Positions 8,829-16,150 of a stretch of DNA of 64,000 nt are shown here, one piece after another. The notes beneath the pieces are model-generated. The model saw only the letters and a list, made by a program, of their open reading frames with translations. It was not told where the DNA came from and did not search any database. Within the stretch, counting starts at the first letter, position 1; each line of letters starts with the position of its first letter. The DNA lies in assembly GCF_003855095.1 (NCBI RefSeq), contig NZ_CP033972.1, forward strand, positions 5,084,001 to 5,148,000, read 5' to 3'. The DNA comes from Gordonia insulae (GTDB taxonomy: Bacteria > Actinomycetota > Actinomycetes > Mycobacteriales > Mycobacteriaceae). The position numbers and the translations under genes were made by a program.

Positions 8829-9707
8829 ATGAGACTTCCTCCCGCCCTTCGTAGGCTGGCGCTCCGGCAGGACGGCGTGATCACCGCCCAGCAGGCGCGC
8901 GAGCACGGTCTCGATCGGTCGGCGGTCGTGCGGCGCGTCGCGTCCGGCGACTGGATCCGCGCGGCCGCCCGGGTGTATCGACTCGCCGACTACCCCTACA
9001 CGGACCGGACCCGGGTGCGGGTCGCGACGCTGACGGTGGGGCCGCAGGGCGTGTTGTCGGGGCTGGCCGCGGCCTACTGGCACGGCATCGTCGGCAAGCC
9101 GCCGAAGGTCATCACGGTCACCGCACCCCGTGGATGGCATGGGCGCGCGGCTCCTGCGGTGCGAGTGATGCGTCGGACCCTCGACGACACCGACGTGGTG
9201 GAGCGGAAAGGTCTGCGGGTGACCGGGATTGCGTTGTCGGTGCTCGACGGTGCGGTGGACGGTGGCGGGGTGAAGGTCATCGACACCGCCCTGCAACTGC
9301 GCCGAACCACCGTGGACGACCTCGTCGACGCCTACGAGCGGCGACGCGGATGTGTGGGTGCGGTCCGGATGGGTCAGTTGCTGCTCGGTGTGCAGTCCGG
9401 TGCCCGCTCGGCTGCGGAACGTTTGACGGTCAACATCTTCCGTAAGGCGGGCATCACCGGGTGGACCGCCAATCTCGCGTGCGGCTCGTACGAGATCGAC
9501 TTCGCGTTTCGTGAGCACAAGGTGGCGGTGGAGATCGACGGCATCGCCTTCCACAACGACGCGGTGTCATTTCAGCGGGACCGGACCAAACTCAACGCCA
9601 TGGTCACCGACGGTTGGCTGCCGCTCAGCTTCACCTGGGGCGACCTCGTCGAGCGTCCCGGCTACGTGACCGCGCAGGTCAGCCATGCCCTCGCACCCGC
9701 CGCATGA
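8829..9707 (+). CDS. Orphan AbiEi-type N-terminus / DUF559 (Vsr-like nuclease fold) protein
   Basis: 292 aa from ATG 8829 (an earlier in-frame start at 8775 would read through vector-like Gly/Arg sequence and starts inside the hairpin region's flank). The N-terminus LRRLALRQDGVITAQQAREHGL is the winged-helix start of AbiEi-like antitoxin domains. The C-terminus has EIDFAFREHKVAVEIDG, the D-x(n)-E-x-D-like core of DUF559 restriction/Vsr-like folds, followed by a conserved H-N-D. No AbiEii toxin is adjacent. Such genes are multicopy and uncharacterised in actinomycetes. It is bracketed by two copies of the same hairpin family; a paralogue lies at 55611-56531, also repeat-flanked. Confidence 0.78.
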   Translation: MRLPPALRRLALRQDGVITAQQAREHGLDRSAVVRRVASGDWIRAAARVYRLADYPYTDRTRVRVATLTVGPQGVLSGLAAAYWHGIVGKPPKVITVTAPRGWHGRAAPAVRVMRRTLDDTDVVERKGLRVTGIALSVLDGAVDGGGVKVIDTALQLRRTTVDDLVDAYERRRGCVGAVRMGQLLLGVQSGARSAAERLTVNIFRKAGITGWTANLACGSYEIDFAFREHKVAVEIDGIAFHNDAVSFQRDRTKLNAMVTDGWLPLSFTWGDLVERPGYVTAQVSHALAPAA

Positions 9708-9722
9708 GGTCGCATGAGGTCG

Positions 9723-9769
9723 CAGATGGCGTCGAACGTCACGCCTGTCGATACGTTCGACGCCATCTG
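9723..9769. repeat. Dispersed hairpin element, copy 2
   Basis: 17-bp perfect arms 9723-9739 and 9753-9769; the inner part of the left arm has diverged (GAACGTCACG instead of GAACGTATCG), leaving a 13-base loop. It starts 16 bases after the stop of the AbiEi/DUF559 gene. Confidence 0.88.
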
Positions 9770-9780
9770 TCCGATTCGAT

Positions 9781-9804
9781 CCCTACCCTCCCGTAAGGGT
9801 AGGG
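9781..9804. promoter_or_regulatory. Candidate MerR-family operator upstream of the SulP-MerR pair
   Basis: Inverted repeat CCCTACCCT (9781-9789) - 6 bases - AGGGTAGGG (9796-9804), perfect 9-bp arms, ending 8 bases before the SulP ATG at 9813. Long dyads of this size are typical of MerR-type sites lying in promoter spacers, and the downstream partner gene encodes a MerR protein. Autoregulation is inferred. Confidence 0.6.
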
Positions 9805-9812
9805 TTCCGCGG

Positions 9813-11315
9813 ATGTCCACGACGGAGTCGGTGTCCCCGGCACAGCAACAGTCGGTGCGGGCGGCGCTGCGGTCACCGCGCCGGCTGCGTACCGAGGTCC
9901 TCGCCGGGCTGGTGGTGGCCCTGGCCCTCATCCCCGAGGCGATCTCGTTCTCGATCATCGCCGGTGTCGACCCGCGGGTCGGACTGTTCGCGTCGTTCAC
10001 CATGGCGGTCACCATCGCGATCGTGGGTGGTCGTCCCGCGATGATCTCCGCCGCGACGGGCGCGGTGGCGCTCGTCGTCGCGCCGCTGGTGAAGAGTCAC
10101 GGACTGGAGTACCTGATCGCCGCGGTACTGCTGGCCGGAGTCTTCCAGATGCTGCTCGGCGCGCTGGGCGTCGCGAAGCTGATGCGGTTCATCCCGCGCA
10201 GTGTCATGGTCGGATTCGTCAACGCGCTGGCGATCCTCATCTTCAGCGCGCAACTCCCGCACCTGATCGGGGTGCCGTGGCTGGTCTATCCGATGGTCGC
10301 GATCGGCATCCTCGTCATCGTCGGGCTGCCCAGGTTGACCACCGTGATCCCCGCCCCGCTGGTGGCGATCGTGCTGCTGACCGCCGCGACGCTCGCCGTC
10401 GGGTTCTCGGTGCCGAATGTCGGCGACGAGGGAGAACTGCCCGACAGCCTGCCGTCGCTGGTGTTCCCGGATGTGCCGCTGACCTGGCACACGCTGTCGG
10501 TGATCGCGCCGTATGCGTTCACCATGGCACTCGTCGGACTGCTCGAATCGCTCATGACCGCGAAGTTCGTCGACGACCTCACCGACACCCACTCCGACAA
10601 GTCGCGCGAAGCCGTCGGTCAGGGGGTGGCCAACATCGTCACCGGATTCTTCGGGGGCATGGGTGGATGCGCGATGATCGGCCAGACGATGATCAACGTG
10701 AAGAGTTCCGGTGCGCGCACCCGGATCTCGACGTTCCTCGCCGGTGTTTTCCTGCTGATCCTCGTCGTCGGGCTCGGCGACGTCGTGGCACTGATCCCGA
10801 TGGCCGCCCTCGTCGCCGTGATGATCATGGTCTCGGTGGGCACGATGGACTGGCACAGCATCAACCCGAAGACGTTGCGCCGCATGCCCAAGAGTGAGAC
10901 CGCGGTGATGTTGGCCACCGTCGCCGTCACCGTGGTGACGCACAACCTGGCCTATGGCGTCATCGTCGGTGTCATCACCGCGATGGTGCTCTTCGCGCGT
11001 CGGGTCGCACATCTCACCGAGGTCGTCGAGGTCGCCGACCCGGAACCCGACACCCGCGTCTACGCGGTCAAGGGCGAGCTCTTCTTCGCGTCCAGCAACG
11101 ACCTCGTCTATCAGTTCGACTATGTCGACGACCCCGACAACGTGATCATCGACATGAGCGCATCGCACATCTGGGATGCCTCGACGGTCGCCACCCTCGA
11201 CGCCATCACCACCAAGTACGCGGCGAAGGGCAAGACCGCCACCATCGTCGGACTCGACGACAACAGTGCCGAACGCCACCAACGGCTCAGCGGGCACCTG
11301 AGCGCGGACGAGTAG
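9813..11315 (+). CDS. SulP family anion transporter with STAS domain
   Basis: 500 aa from ATG 9813; the longer frame from 9714 would translate the hairpin and operator and is rejected. About residues 25-400 form the hydrophobic SulP core (LAGLVVALALIPEAISFSIIAGVDPRVGLF is the typical first block), followed by a C-terminal STAS domain (VIIDMSASHIWDASTVATLD). Family members move sulfate, bicarbonate or other anions at the cytoplasmic membrane; the substrate cannot be read from sequence. A MerR regulator follows after 5 bases, so the two are probably one transcription unit. Confidence 0.92.
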   Translation: MSTTESVSPAQQQSVRAALRSPRRLRTEVLAGLVVALALIPEAISFSIIAGVDPRVGLFASFTMAVTIAIVGGRPAMISAATGAVALVVAPLVKSHGLEYLIAAVLLAGVFQMLLGALGVAKLMRFIPRSVMVGFVNALAILIFSAQLPHLIGVPWLVYPMVAIGILVIVGLPRLTTVIPAPLVAIVLLTAATLAVGFSVPNVGDEGELPDSLPSLVFPDVPLTWHTLSVIAPYAFTMALVGLLESLMTAKFVDDLTDTHSDKSREAVGQGVANIVTGFFGGMGGCAMIGQTMINVKSSGARTRISTFLAGVFLLILVVGLGDVVALIPMAALVAVMIMVSVGTMDWHSINPKTLRRMPKSETAVMLATVAVTVVTHNLAYGVIVGVITAMVLFARRVAHLTEVVEVADPEPDTRVYAVKGELFFASSNDLVYQFDYVDDPDNVIIDMSASHIWDASTVATLDAITTKYAAKGKTATIVGLDDNSAERHQRLSGHLSADE

Positions 11316-11320
11316 CCGCG

Positions 11321-11725
11321 GTGAGCACCCCCGAGGAGCGACCGCGGCACCATCAGATCGGCGAGGTCGCGGCAGAGACGGAACTGTCGATCAAGACGAT
11401 CCGCCACTACGACGAGGTCGGGCTGGTGGCGCCGTCTGCACGATCGGCCGGCGGATTCCGGCTCTACACCGACAGCGACATCGACCGCCTGCTCGTCATC
11501 CGGCGCATGAAACCGCTGGGCTTCACGCTCGAGGACATGCGTCGCCTGCTCGAGGCCGAGGACGTCCTCGACGATCCGCACAGCACCGTCGCTCAGACGG
11601 ACGTGGCGCGCACCTCGGTGGCGGACTTCCAGACCCGCGCCGAGGAGGCGTGCGTCAAGCTGGCGCGGCAACTCGACTACGCCCGTGAACTCACCGCTCA
11701 GCTCGCCACGCGGTTGAGCCGGTAA
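11321..11725 (+). CDS. MerR family transcriptional regulator
   Basis: 134 aa, GTG start. An N-terminal winged helix-turn-helix (IGEVAAETELSIKTIRHYDEVGLV) and the family hallmark GGFRLYTDSDIDRLLVIRRMKPLGFTLEDM are followed by a dimerisation helix. No cysteine pair for metal sensing is visible at the C-terminus, so the effector is unknown. It follows the SulP gene by 5 bases and probably controls it through the inverted repeat at 9781-9804. Confidence 0.9.
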   Translation: MSTPEERPRHHQIGEVAAETELSIKTIRHYDEVGLVAPSARSAGGFRLYTDSDIDRLLVIRRMKPLGFTLEDMRRLLEAEDVLDDPHSTVAQTDVARTSVADFQTRAEEACVKLARQLDYARELTAQLATRLSR

Positions 11726-11731
11726 CTCGAG

Positions 11732-11782
11732 CGCAGATGACGGTGAACGTATCGGTGGGCGATACGTTCACCGTCATCTGCG
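11732..11782. repeat. Dispersed hairpin element, copy 3 (longest)
   Basis: Perfect 23-bp arms 11732-11754 and 11760-11782 with a 5-base loop. It fills the gap between the convergent merR stop (7 bases away) and hsp20 stop (10 bases away), the place for a bidirectional terminator, but lacks T-tracts. Confidence 0.92.
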
Positions 11783-11791
11783 GGAGAACGG

Positions 11792-12235
11792 TCAGCCGGT
11801 GCCGGTGGTGATGGCCTGCGACGAGCCAGAACTCTCGACCGCGATCTTGCGCGGCTTGGCCCGCTCGGCCAGCGGAATCGTCACCGTCAGTACGCCATTG
11901 TCGTAGTTGGCGGTGATGGCGGCGCTGTCGATGCCCTCGCCGAGAGTGAGTTGTCGTCGATAGGTACCGGAGAATCGTTCGCTGGTCAGCCACTGCACAC
12001 CGTCATCCGACGGCGCGCTGCGCTGAGCGGACAAGGTGAGCACCCCGTGGTCCACGTCCACATCGATGGAACCCGGGTCGGCACCCGGAAGGTCGGCCAC
12101 GAGCATGTAGTGGTCGTCCACCTTGTACAGGTCCAGCGGCATGAACCGCGGAGTGCGTTTGGTACCGGTCGCCGAACCGGTCATCAATCCACGAGCAAGC
12201 GCGTCAACGTCGCTGAAGGGATCAAAACGAAGCAC
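11792..12235 (-). CDS. Hsp20/alpha-crystallin family small heat-shock protein
   Basis: 147 aa from GTG 12235, preceded by GGAGG at 12244-12248; the longer upstream frame has no support. N-terminus LRFDPFSDVDALARGLM, then an alpha-crystallin domain (about residues 40-130; DLYKVDDHYMLVADLPGADPGSIDVDVDHGVLTLSAQR, with GVLTVTIPLAE near the end). Acts as an ATP-independent holdase in the cytoplasm. A CIRCE element lies about 95 bases upstream between this gene and the divergent 12414 ORF, so HrcA control is likely. It ends tail-to-tail with merR across the hairpin. Confidence 0.93.
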   Translation of the reverse strand: MLRFDPFSDVDALARGLMTGSATGTKRTPRFMPLDLYKVDDHYMLVADLPGADPGSIDVDVDHGVLTLSAQRSAPSDDGVQWLTSERFSGTYRRQLTLGEGIDSAAITANYDNGVLTVTIPLAERAKPRKIAVESSGSSQAITTGTG

Positions 12236-12330
12236 AGCTCTCACCTCCTGAATAGAAGACTGCCCGCCACCCGTTGACGAGCAGCACATCGCTGTACGTG
12301 ACCCAAAATAGCACCGCCGAATCGTCGGCG

Positions 12331-12357
12331 CTAGCACTCTCGGGCAATGAGTGCTAA
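12331..12357. promoter_or_regulatory. CIRCE element (HrcA operator)
   Basis: CTAGCACTC (12331-12339) - 9 bases - GAGTGCTAA (12349-12357). This matches the CIRCE consensus TTAGCACTC-N9-GAGTGCTAA with a single mismatch in the left arm and the correct spacer. It lies in the divergent region between hsp20 and the small ORF at 12414, so heat-inducible, HrcA-repressed transcription of one or both sides is expected. Confidence 0.9.
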
Positions 12358-12413
12358 AAAATTCTGTGTTCCTGTCGACACGCCGTCACATCCGGAAACG
12401 TAAGGAGGAGAGC

Positions 12414-12683
12414 ATGACTGCGCGTGAATACAAGAGCGACACCGACCGGGTGGTCGTGTGGCCGGACCCCTCGCCGCTCCACAAATGGTGGGTCTCGGTG
12501 ATGGAGTACGAACAAGAGAACTCCGTCGTGGGTCATCCGGCCTCGCCCTCGACGAACGGCGCCGGGGACGGACGAATAGACCCGAGTCGGTGTGGGTATC
12601 CGGTGAGCGCCGCACCAAGGAGGTTGGAGATGGAACCACAGACCGATGCATCAGCCGACCCCGGCGACGAAGGGTGGTCGTGA
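12414..12683 (+). CDS. Small hypothetical protein downstream of CIRCE
   Basis: 89 aa. ATG 12414 has a strong ribosome site (AAGGAGGAG, 12402-12410). The product has an N-terminal PSPLHKWWVSVMEYE segment followed by a polar, probably disordered tail; no known domain recognised and no membrane segment. It sits directly downstream of CIRCE and overlaps the next ORF as TGATG, so both are probably a heat-shock operon. The function is unknown. Confidence 0.65.
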   Translation: MTAREYKSDTDRVVVWPDPSPLHKWWVSVMEYEQENSVVGHPASPSTNGAGDGRIDPSRCGYPVSAAPRRLEMEPQTDASADPGDEGWS

Positions 12684-12925
12684 TGCCTCGCCACGACGAT
12701 TGGGCTCCGTCCGCGGGCGTGCGGATAGGTGACCGAGTACGCATCGAGTCGATCCGTAGCGGCGGCGCGCACGGTGTCCCGGGCACACCGGCCACCGGGG
12801 TGATCGTGGCTTTTCACCACCACCCGCCGCGAGCCGACGTCCGTCCCGATCCGCCCGACGGCAGCCCGCCACGGTGCGTCGATCTCGCCGACCTCACGGT
12901 CCTCGACGACGAGAGTGGCATCTGA
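12683..12925 (+). CDS. Small hypothetical protein, second gene of CIRCE-linked pair
   Basis: 80 aa, ATG overlapping the previous stop (TGATG). VRIGDRVRIESIRSGGAHGVPGTPATGVIVAFHHH looks like a small beta-barrel of the kind seen in short RNA/DNA- or ribosome-binding proteins, then a Pro/Asp-rich stretch; this reading is weak. No closer match recognised. Its translation coupling and upstream CIRCE suggest a stress role. Confidence 0.55.
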   Translation: MPRHDDWAPSAGVRIGDRVRIESIRSGGAHGVPGTPATGVIVAFHHHPPRADVRPDPPDGSPPRCVDLADLTVLDDESGI

Positions 12926-13226
12926 ACGTCGATCAACCCTGGGACTCTCCGTCGGCGAGTGCTAGTAGTTGTCATGGGTCGGAATTCGGGTCGTCACGAC
13001 CGGGTTGTCGAGGAGGACGCCGTGACAGCGGGTTGATTCACCACGTGTGTGGTGTCGGGTTTGAGGCGGTTCAACCGCTCGGTCTCTCCGGTTAATATAT
13101 CGACGGCAGTTGAGAAGCAGCGGCCGGTGAGACTGACAGAACTCTCTGTTCAGCCGCGCCGCGACCTGCTCTGCGCCGGGTCGTGTGGTCGTGTGCCTGG
13201 ACTCAGCACATGGAGGAGCACGACAA
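12926..13226. other. Intergenic region upstream of PAS-ANTAR gene
   Basis: No gene. It holds a lone half-CIRCE-like GAGTGCTAG (12957-12965), a hairpin CACCAC/GTGGTG (13039-13054), a 6-bp dyad GCGGTT-C-AACCGC (13066-13078), and an AT-rich patch GGTTAATATATCG (about 13089-13101) that is the likeliest promoter -10 region. GGAGGAGC at 13212-13219 is the ribosome site of the next gene. Confidence 0.5.
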
Positions 13227-13889
13227 GTGAACGACTTCGCGTCCGAGAGTGGCGCGGACGACCCGACCGGTGACGGCATGCACCGGGTGGGCAGCTTCCG
13301 CTTCTGGTATCAGGATGAGCAATGGGAGTGGTCGGACGAGGTGGCGGCCCTACACGGCTATCGGCCGGGTGAGGTCACCCCGACGACCGAGTTGATGATC
13401 TGGCACAAGCATCCCGACGACCGTGTGCGGTTCAAGGCGATGGTCGCCGAGATGCTGACCAACCACGCGCCGTTCTCGAGTCGGCATCGCATCGTCGACA
13501 CCCGTGGCCGGATCCATCCGGTGTCGGTGATCGCGCATACGATCCGCGACAACGCCGGGCGACCCGTGGGTACCGAGGGCTTCTACCTCGACCTGACCGA
13601 CTCGGTGCAGGCGTCCGTCAAGGAACATCTCGACGATCAGGTGGAGAGCTTCCGCAGTAGCCGAGCGTCGATCGAGCAGGCCAAGGGCATGTTGATGCTC
13701 ATCTACGGTGTCAGCGCTGAGCGAGCTTTCGATGTGTTGCGATGGCGGTCCCAGAACGACAACATCAAGGTGAAGGACCTGGCCGAGGCGATCCTGCACG
13801 ATGCACGGGCGCACCTCGAGGTGTCCGACGACGTCCGCCGGAAGTTCGACGACATCCTGCTGATGGCCACCAGTCCGCCGACGGTTTAG
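13227..13889 (+). CDS. PAS-ANTAR domain regulatory protein
   Basis: 220 aa from GTG 13227, chosen for the ribosome site 8 bases upstream. Residues 15-125 form a PAS fold (FRFWYQDEQWEWSDEVAALHGYRPGEVTP, HPDDRVRFKAMV) and 135-200 an ANTAR domain (SRASIEQAKGMLMLIYGVSAERAFDVLRWRSQ). ANTAR domains bind paired RNA hairpins and prevent transcription termination; PAS supplies the signal. Proteins of this architecture are frequent in Gordonia, Rhodococcus and mycobacteria, with few known targets. No ligand can be inferred. Confidence 0.9.
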   Translation: MNDFASESGADDPTGDGMHRVGSFRFWYQDEQWEWSDEVAALHGYRPGEVTPTTELMIWHKHPDDRVRFKAMVAEMLTNHAPFSSRHRIVDTRGRIHPVSVIAHTIRDNAGRPVGTEGFYLDLTDSVQASVKEHLDDQVESFRSSRASIEQAKGMLMLIYGVSAERAFDVLRWRSQNDNIKVKDLAEAILHDARAHLEVSDDVRRKFDDILLMATSPPTV

Positions 13890-14134
13890 CGCGGGTGTTT
13901 TGTCCGAGCTGTATCGGGGTAGCCCCCACGCAACCGCGTTGAGCGCCTAGGAGTTCACCACGGCCAGGTCTCCAAGGTTCTGTGGAGCAGCCTTGGGGAT
14001 CGCCCCCCATCCACTCCCGACTGACCCACTGTGGCAGGCACTTTGCGGTGCCTGCTCGATATCGGCGACACCCCGGCACGGGCGTTGCCCTCATGGGCAT
14101 TGCCTTGCTGCCGGGGCGCCTCCAGAACAAAAGA
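13890..14134. other. Intergenic region without recognised gene
   Basis: Between the PAS-ANTAR stop and the glsB-type terminator. It contains several G/C-rich short inverted stretches but no credible ORF with start signals, and I see no RNA family in it. Confidence 0.5.
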
Positions 14135-14167
14135 GTGGCGGCCACCGCGATTCGCGATGGCCGCCAC
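14135..14167 (-). terminator. Intrinsic terminator of the csbD-glsB operon
   Basis: Inverted repeat GTGGCGGCCA (14135-14144) / TGGCCGCCAC (14158-14167) with an inner CGCG/CGCG stem. On the minus strand it is followed by CTCTTTTGTT, a T-rich tract, and it lies 17 bases after the stop at 14184. Confidence 0.85.
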
Positions 14168-14183
14168 GGCGGTGCGGATGATC

Positions 14184-14456
14184 TCAGGCGCGCACTTGGC
14201 GGCCGCGCACGGCGAGGTACGCCGCGATCAACACGATCGCGACCACGATGCCGACGAGGAACGGGATGATCTCCCAGCCGCCGTTGCTGTTGTTGTAGCC
14301 CAGCTGGTAGGTCAGCCACGAGCCGATCAGCGATCCGAGTGCGCCCAACACGATCGTGATGATGATGCCCATGTTCTGCTTGCCGGGCATGACGAGTCGT
14401 GCCAGCGCGCCGACGATCAAGCCGACGATGATGGCGCTGATGATTGTCCCGATCAT
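14184..14456 (-). CDS. GlsB/YeaQ/YmgE family stress-response membrane protein
   Basis: 90 aa, three hydrophobic segments (MIGTIISAIIVGLIVGALA; GIIITIVLGALGSLIGSWL; IIPFLVGIVVAIVLIAAYL) with the LARLVMPGKQNMG loop of the transglycosylase-associated/GlsB family. These small inner-membrane proteins are induced by general stress; the mechanism is unknown. It lies 29 bases after csbD in one operon and ends at a T-tailed terminator. Confidence 0.93.
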   Translation of the reverse strand: MIGTIISAIIVGLIVGALARLVMPGKQNMGIIITIVLGALGSLIGSWLTYQLGYNNSNGGWEIIPFLVGIVVAIVLIAAYLAVRGRQVRA

Positions 14457-14485
14457 GTACTGACCTTTCTGTGGAGAGAGCGCAT

Positions 14486-14683
14486 TCAGTTGCCGGTCAG
14501 CTTGTCCTTGACCTTGCCGGCGGCATCCTTCACGCTCTCGACGCCGTCCTTGACCGCCGACGATGCCTGATCGCCCTTGCCCTCGTTCTTGAGCTCATCG
14601 TCACCGGTGGCACTGCCGGTGGCCTCCTTGGCCTTACCCTTCAGGTCTTCGGTCTTGTTGGAGATCTTGTCGTCGATACCCAT
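14486..14683 (-). CDS. CsbD family stress protein
   Basis: 65 aa from ATG 14683 with GAAGGAGC upstream. The sequence MGIDDKISNKTEDLKGKAKE and later VKDAAGKVKDKLTGN is the lysine-rich, amphipathic pattern of CsbD-like proteins, small cytoplasmic proteins under general-stress sigma factor control in other bacteria. Pairing with a GlsB-type membrane protein is common. Function unknown. Confidence 0.92.
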   Translation of the reverse strand: MGIDDKISNKTEDLKGKAKEATGSATGDDELKNEGKGDQASSAVKDGVESVKDAAGKVKDKLTGN

Positions 14684-14906
14684 GGGGTTGCTCCTTCTCT
14701 CGGGTGGCAGAAATCCGATCACTCAGAATCCTGTGTGTTGCAGGTATAGCCACGACGGCGTCGGTTCAAACCTCCGGTGCGTGGGGGACCGGCCGACCCC
14801 GATCCACGTCGCTGCACCGTTCACGCGAGATGGGGTACAGTCCCGCGAACGGACTCTCCGTGATGCACGTGCGACCGCGGAGAGCAGACCGACGGGAGCG
14901 TTTGCT

Positions 14907-15410
14907 GTGTGCGGACACCAGGACGCGTTCGACGACATGGTCGACGCGATCGACTACCCCATGTTCGTGGTGACCGTGGCGTCGTCCGGTCGTCGTGCGG
15001 GATGTCTGGTGGGGTTCGCCAGCCAGACGAGCATCGACCCGCAACGGTTCCTCATCGGGATCTCGAAACGCAATCACACACACGACATCGCGCTCGACGC
15101 CGACCATCTCGCCGTCCACCTGCTACCGAAGGATCGGCTCGATCTCGCGAAACTCTTCGGCGGGCACAGTGGTTACGAGGTGGACAAGTTCACGCGATGC
15201 GAGTGGTCGGAGGGTCCGCACGGGCTGCCCATCCTCGATGGTGCGGCATTCTGGTTCGCCGGCGAGATCCTGCGACGGATCGACACGGGCGACCACGACG
15301 GGTTTCTTCTCGAACCGGTCGACGGCGGTACGCGAACCGGCTCGGAAGACCCGAAGGCGTGGATCACCTTCTCCGACGTCCACGATCTCGAACCCGGGCG
15401 TGACGCGTGA
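14907..15410 (+). CDS. Flavin reductase-like FMN-binding domain protein
   Basis: 167 aa from GTG 14907 (GGGAG 8 bases upstream). MVDAIDYPMFVVTVASSGRRAGCLVGFASQTSIDPQRFLIGISKRNHTH is the flavin-binding start of the flavin reductase/NTAB split-barrel fold. Such proteins reduce FMN for a partner monooxygenase or bind flavin themselves. The stop overlaps the GTG of the RibD-like reductase, so the two are coupled. Confidence 0.88.
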   Translation: MCGHQDAFDDMVDAIDYPMFVVTVASSGRRAGCLVGFASQTSIDPQRFLIGISKRNHTHDIALDADHLAVHLLPKDRLDLAKLFGGHSGYEVDKFTRCEWSEGPHGLPILDGAAFWFAGEILRRIDTGDHDGFLLEPVDGGTRTGSEDPKAWITFSDVHDLEPGRDA

Positions 15411-16138
15411 ACGACGATCTGGACGTGGTCGCGTTCGCCGAGCAGCGATATGCGGACTGGCCCAACGGCATTCGCGCCAACATGGTGATGAGCCTGGATG
15501 GCGCGGCGGTGTTCCGGGGGCGGGTCGGGCCGCTGTCGTCGAGTGCCGATCAGCGTCTGTTCCACGCGCTGCGTGCGATGGCGGACGTGATCCTCGTCGG
15601 TGCCGGCACCGCCCGCGTCGAGGAGTACGGTCCGGCCGTCCTCGACGACGAACTCGGTGCACTGAGAACGCGACAGCTGGGAGCGTCGGCGACGCCCGCA
15701 CCCCGGATGGCGGTGGTCACCCGTTCCTGTTCGGTACCCGCGAAGTCACTCGGACACCTGCCGGGTGTGCGCCCGATCGTGATCACGACGAGCACGGCGG
15801 ACACGTCGCCGGCGACCGAGCTCGCCGACGTGATCGTGGCGGGTGACGTCCAGATCGATTTCGCCCGCGTCGTCGACGAACTCCGGTCTCGCGGCCTTCG
15901 GCGAATCCTTTGCGAGGGAGGGCCGACGTTGCTCTCCGCGCTGACCGAGGCCGGCTTGGTCGACGAGCTCTGCCTCACGCTCGCACCGATGCTCACGGCC
16001 GAACCCGCCAGTGTGGGCAGCGATTCCGTGGTCCCGTCGACCAATCCGCTGAGGGCGCCGCTCCGCACCACGTTGCGGCACTCGGTCACCCACGACGACT
16101 ACATCTTCTTGCGCTACGCGCAGCGTTCCGCGCCCTGA
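15407..16138 (+). CDS. RibD C-terminal/dihydrofolate reductase-like pyrimidine reductase family protein
   Basis: 243 aa. RANMVMSLDGAAVFRGRVGPLSS, LVGAGTARVEEYGP and CEGGPTLLSALTEAGLVDELCLTLAPML are the standard NADPH- and substrate-binding blocks of the RibD C-terminal reductase family. It lacks the deaminase half of RibD, so it may act as a stand-alone reductase in flavin or pteridine chemistry, or on another substrate. GTGA overlap with the flavin reductase. Confidence 0.88.
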   Translation: MNDDLDVVAFAEQRYADWPNGIRANMVMSLDGAAVFRGRVGPLSSSADQRLFHALRAMADVILVGAGTARVEEYGPAVLDDELGALRTRQLGASATPAPRMAVVTRSCSVPAKSLGHLPGVRPIVITTSTADTSPATELADVIVAGDVQIDFARVVDELRSRGLRRILCEGGPTLLSALTEAGLVDELCLTLAPMLTAEPASVGSDSVVPSTNPLRAPLRTTLRHSVTHDDYIFLRYAQRSAP

Positions 16139-16150
16139 GCGTGCGTCAGA

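Noticed and set aside
9873..11297. 474-residue open frame antisense to the SulP gene
   Set aside because: Mirror of a well-supported transporter; Asp/His/Arg-rich composition is typical of antisense frames in GC-rich DNA.
12957..12965. Second CIRCE element
   Set aside because: Only one half-site, GAGTGCTAG, with no matching left arm.
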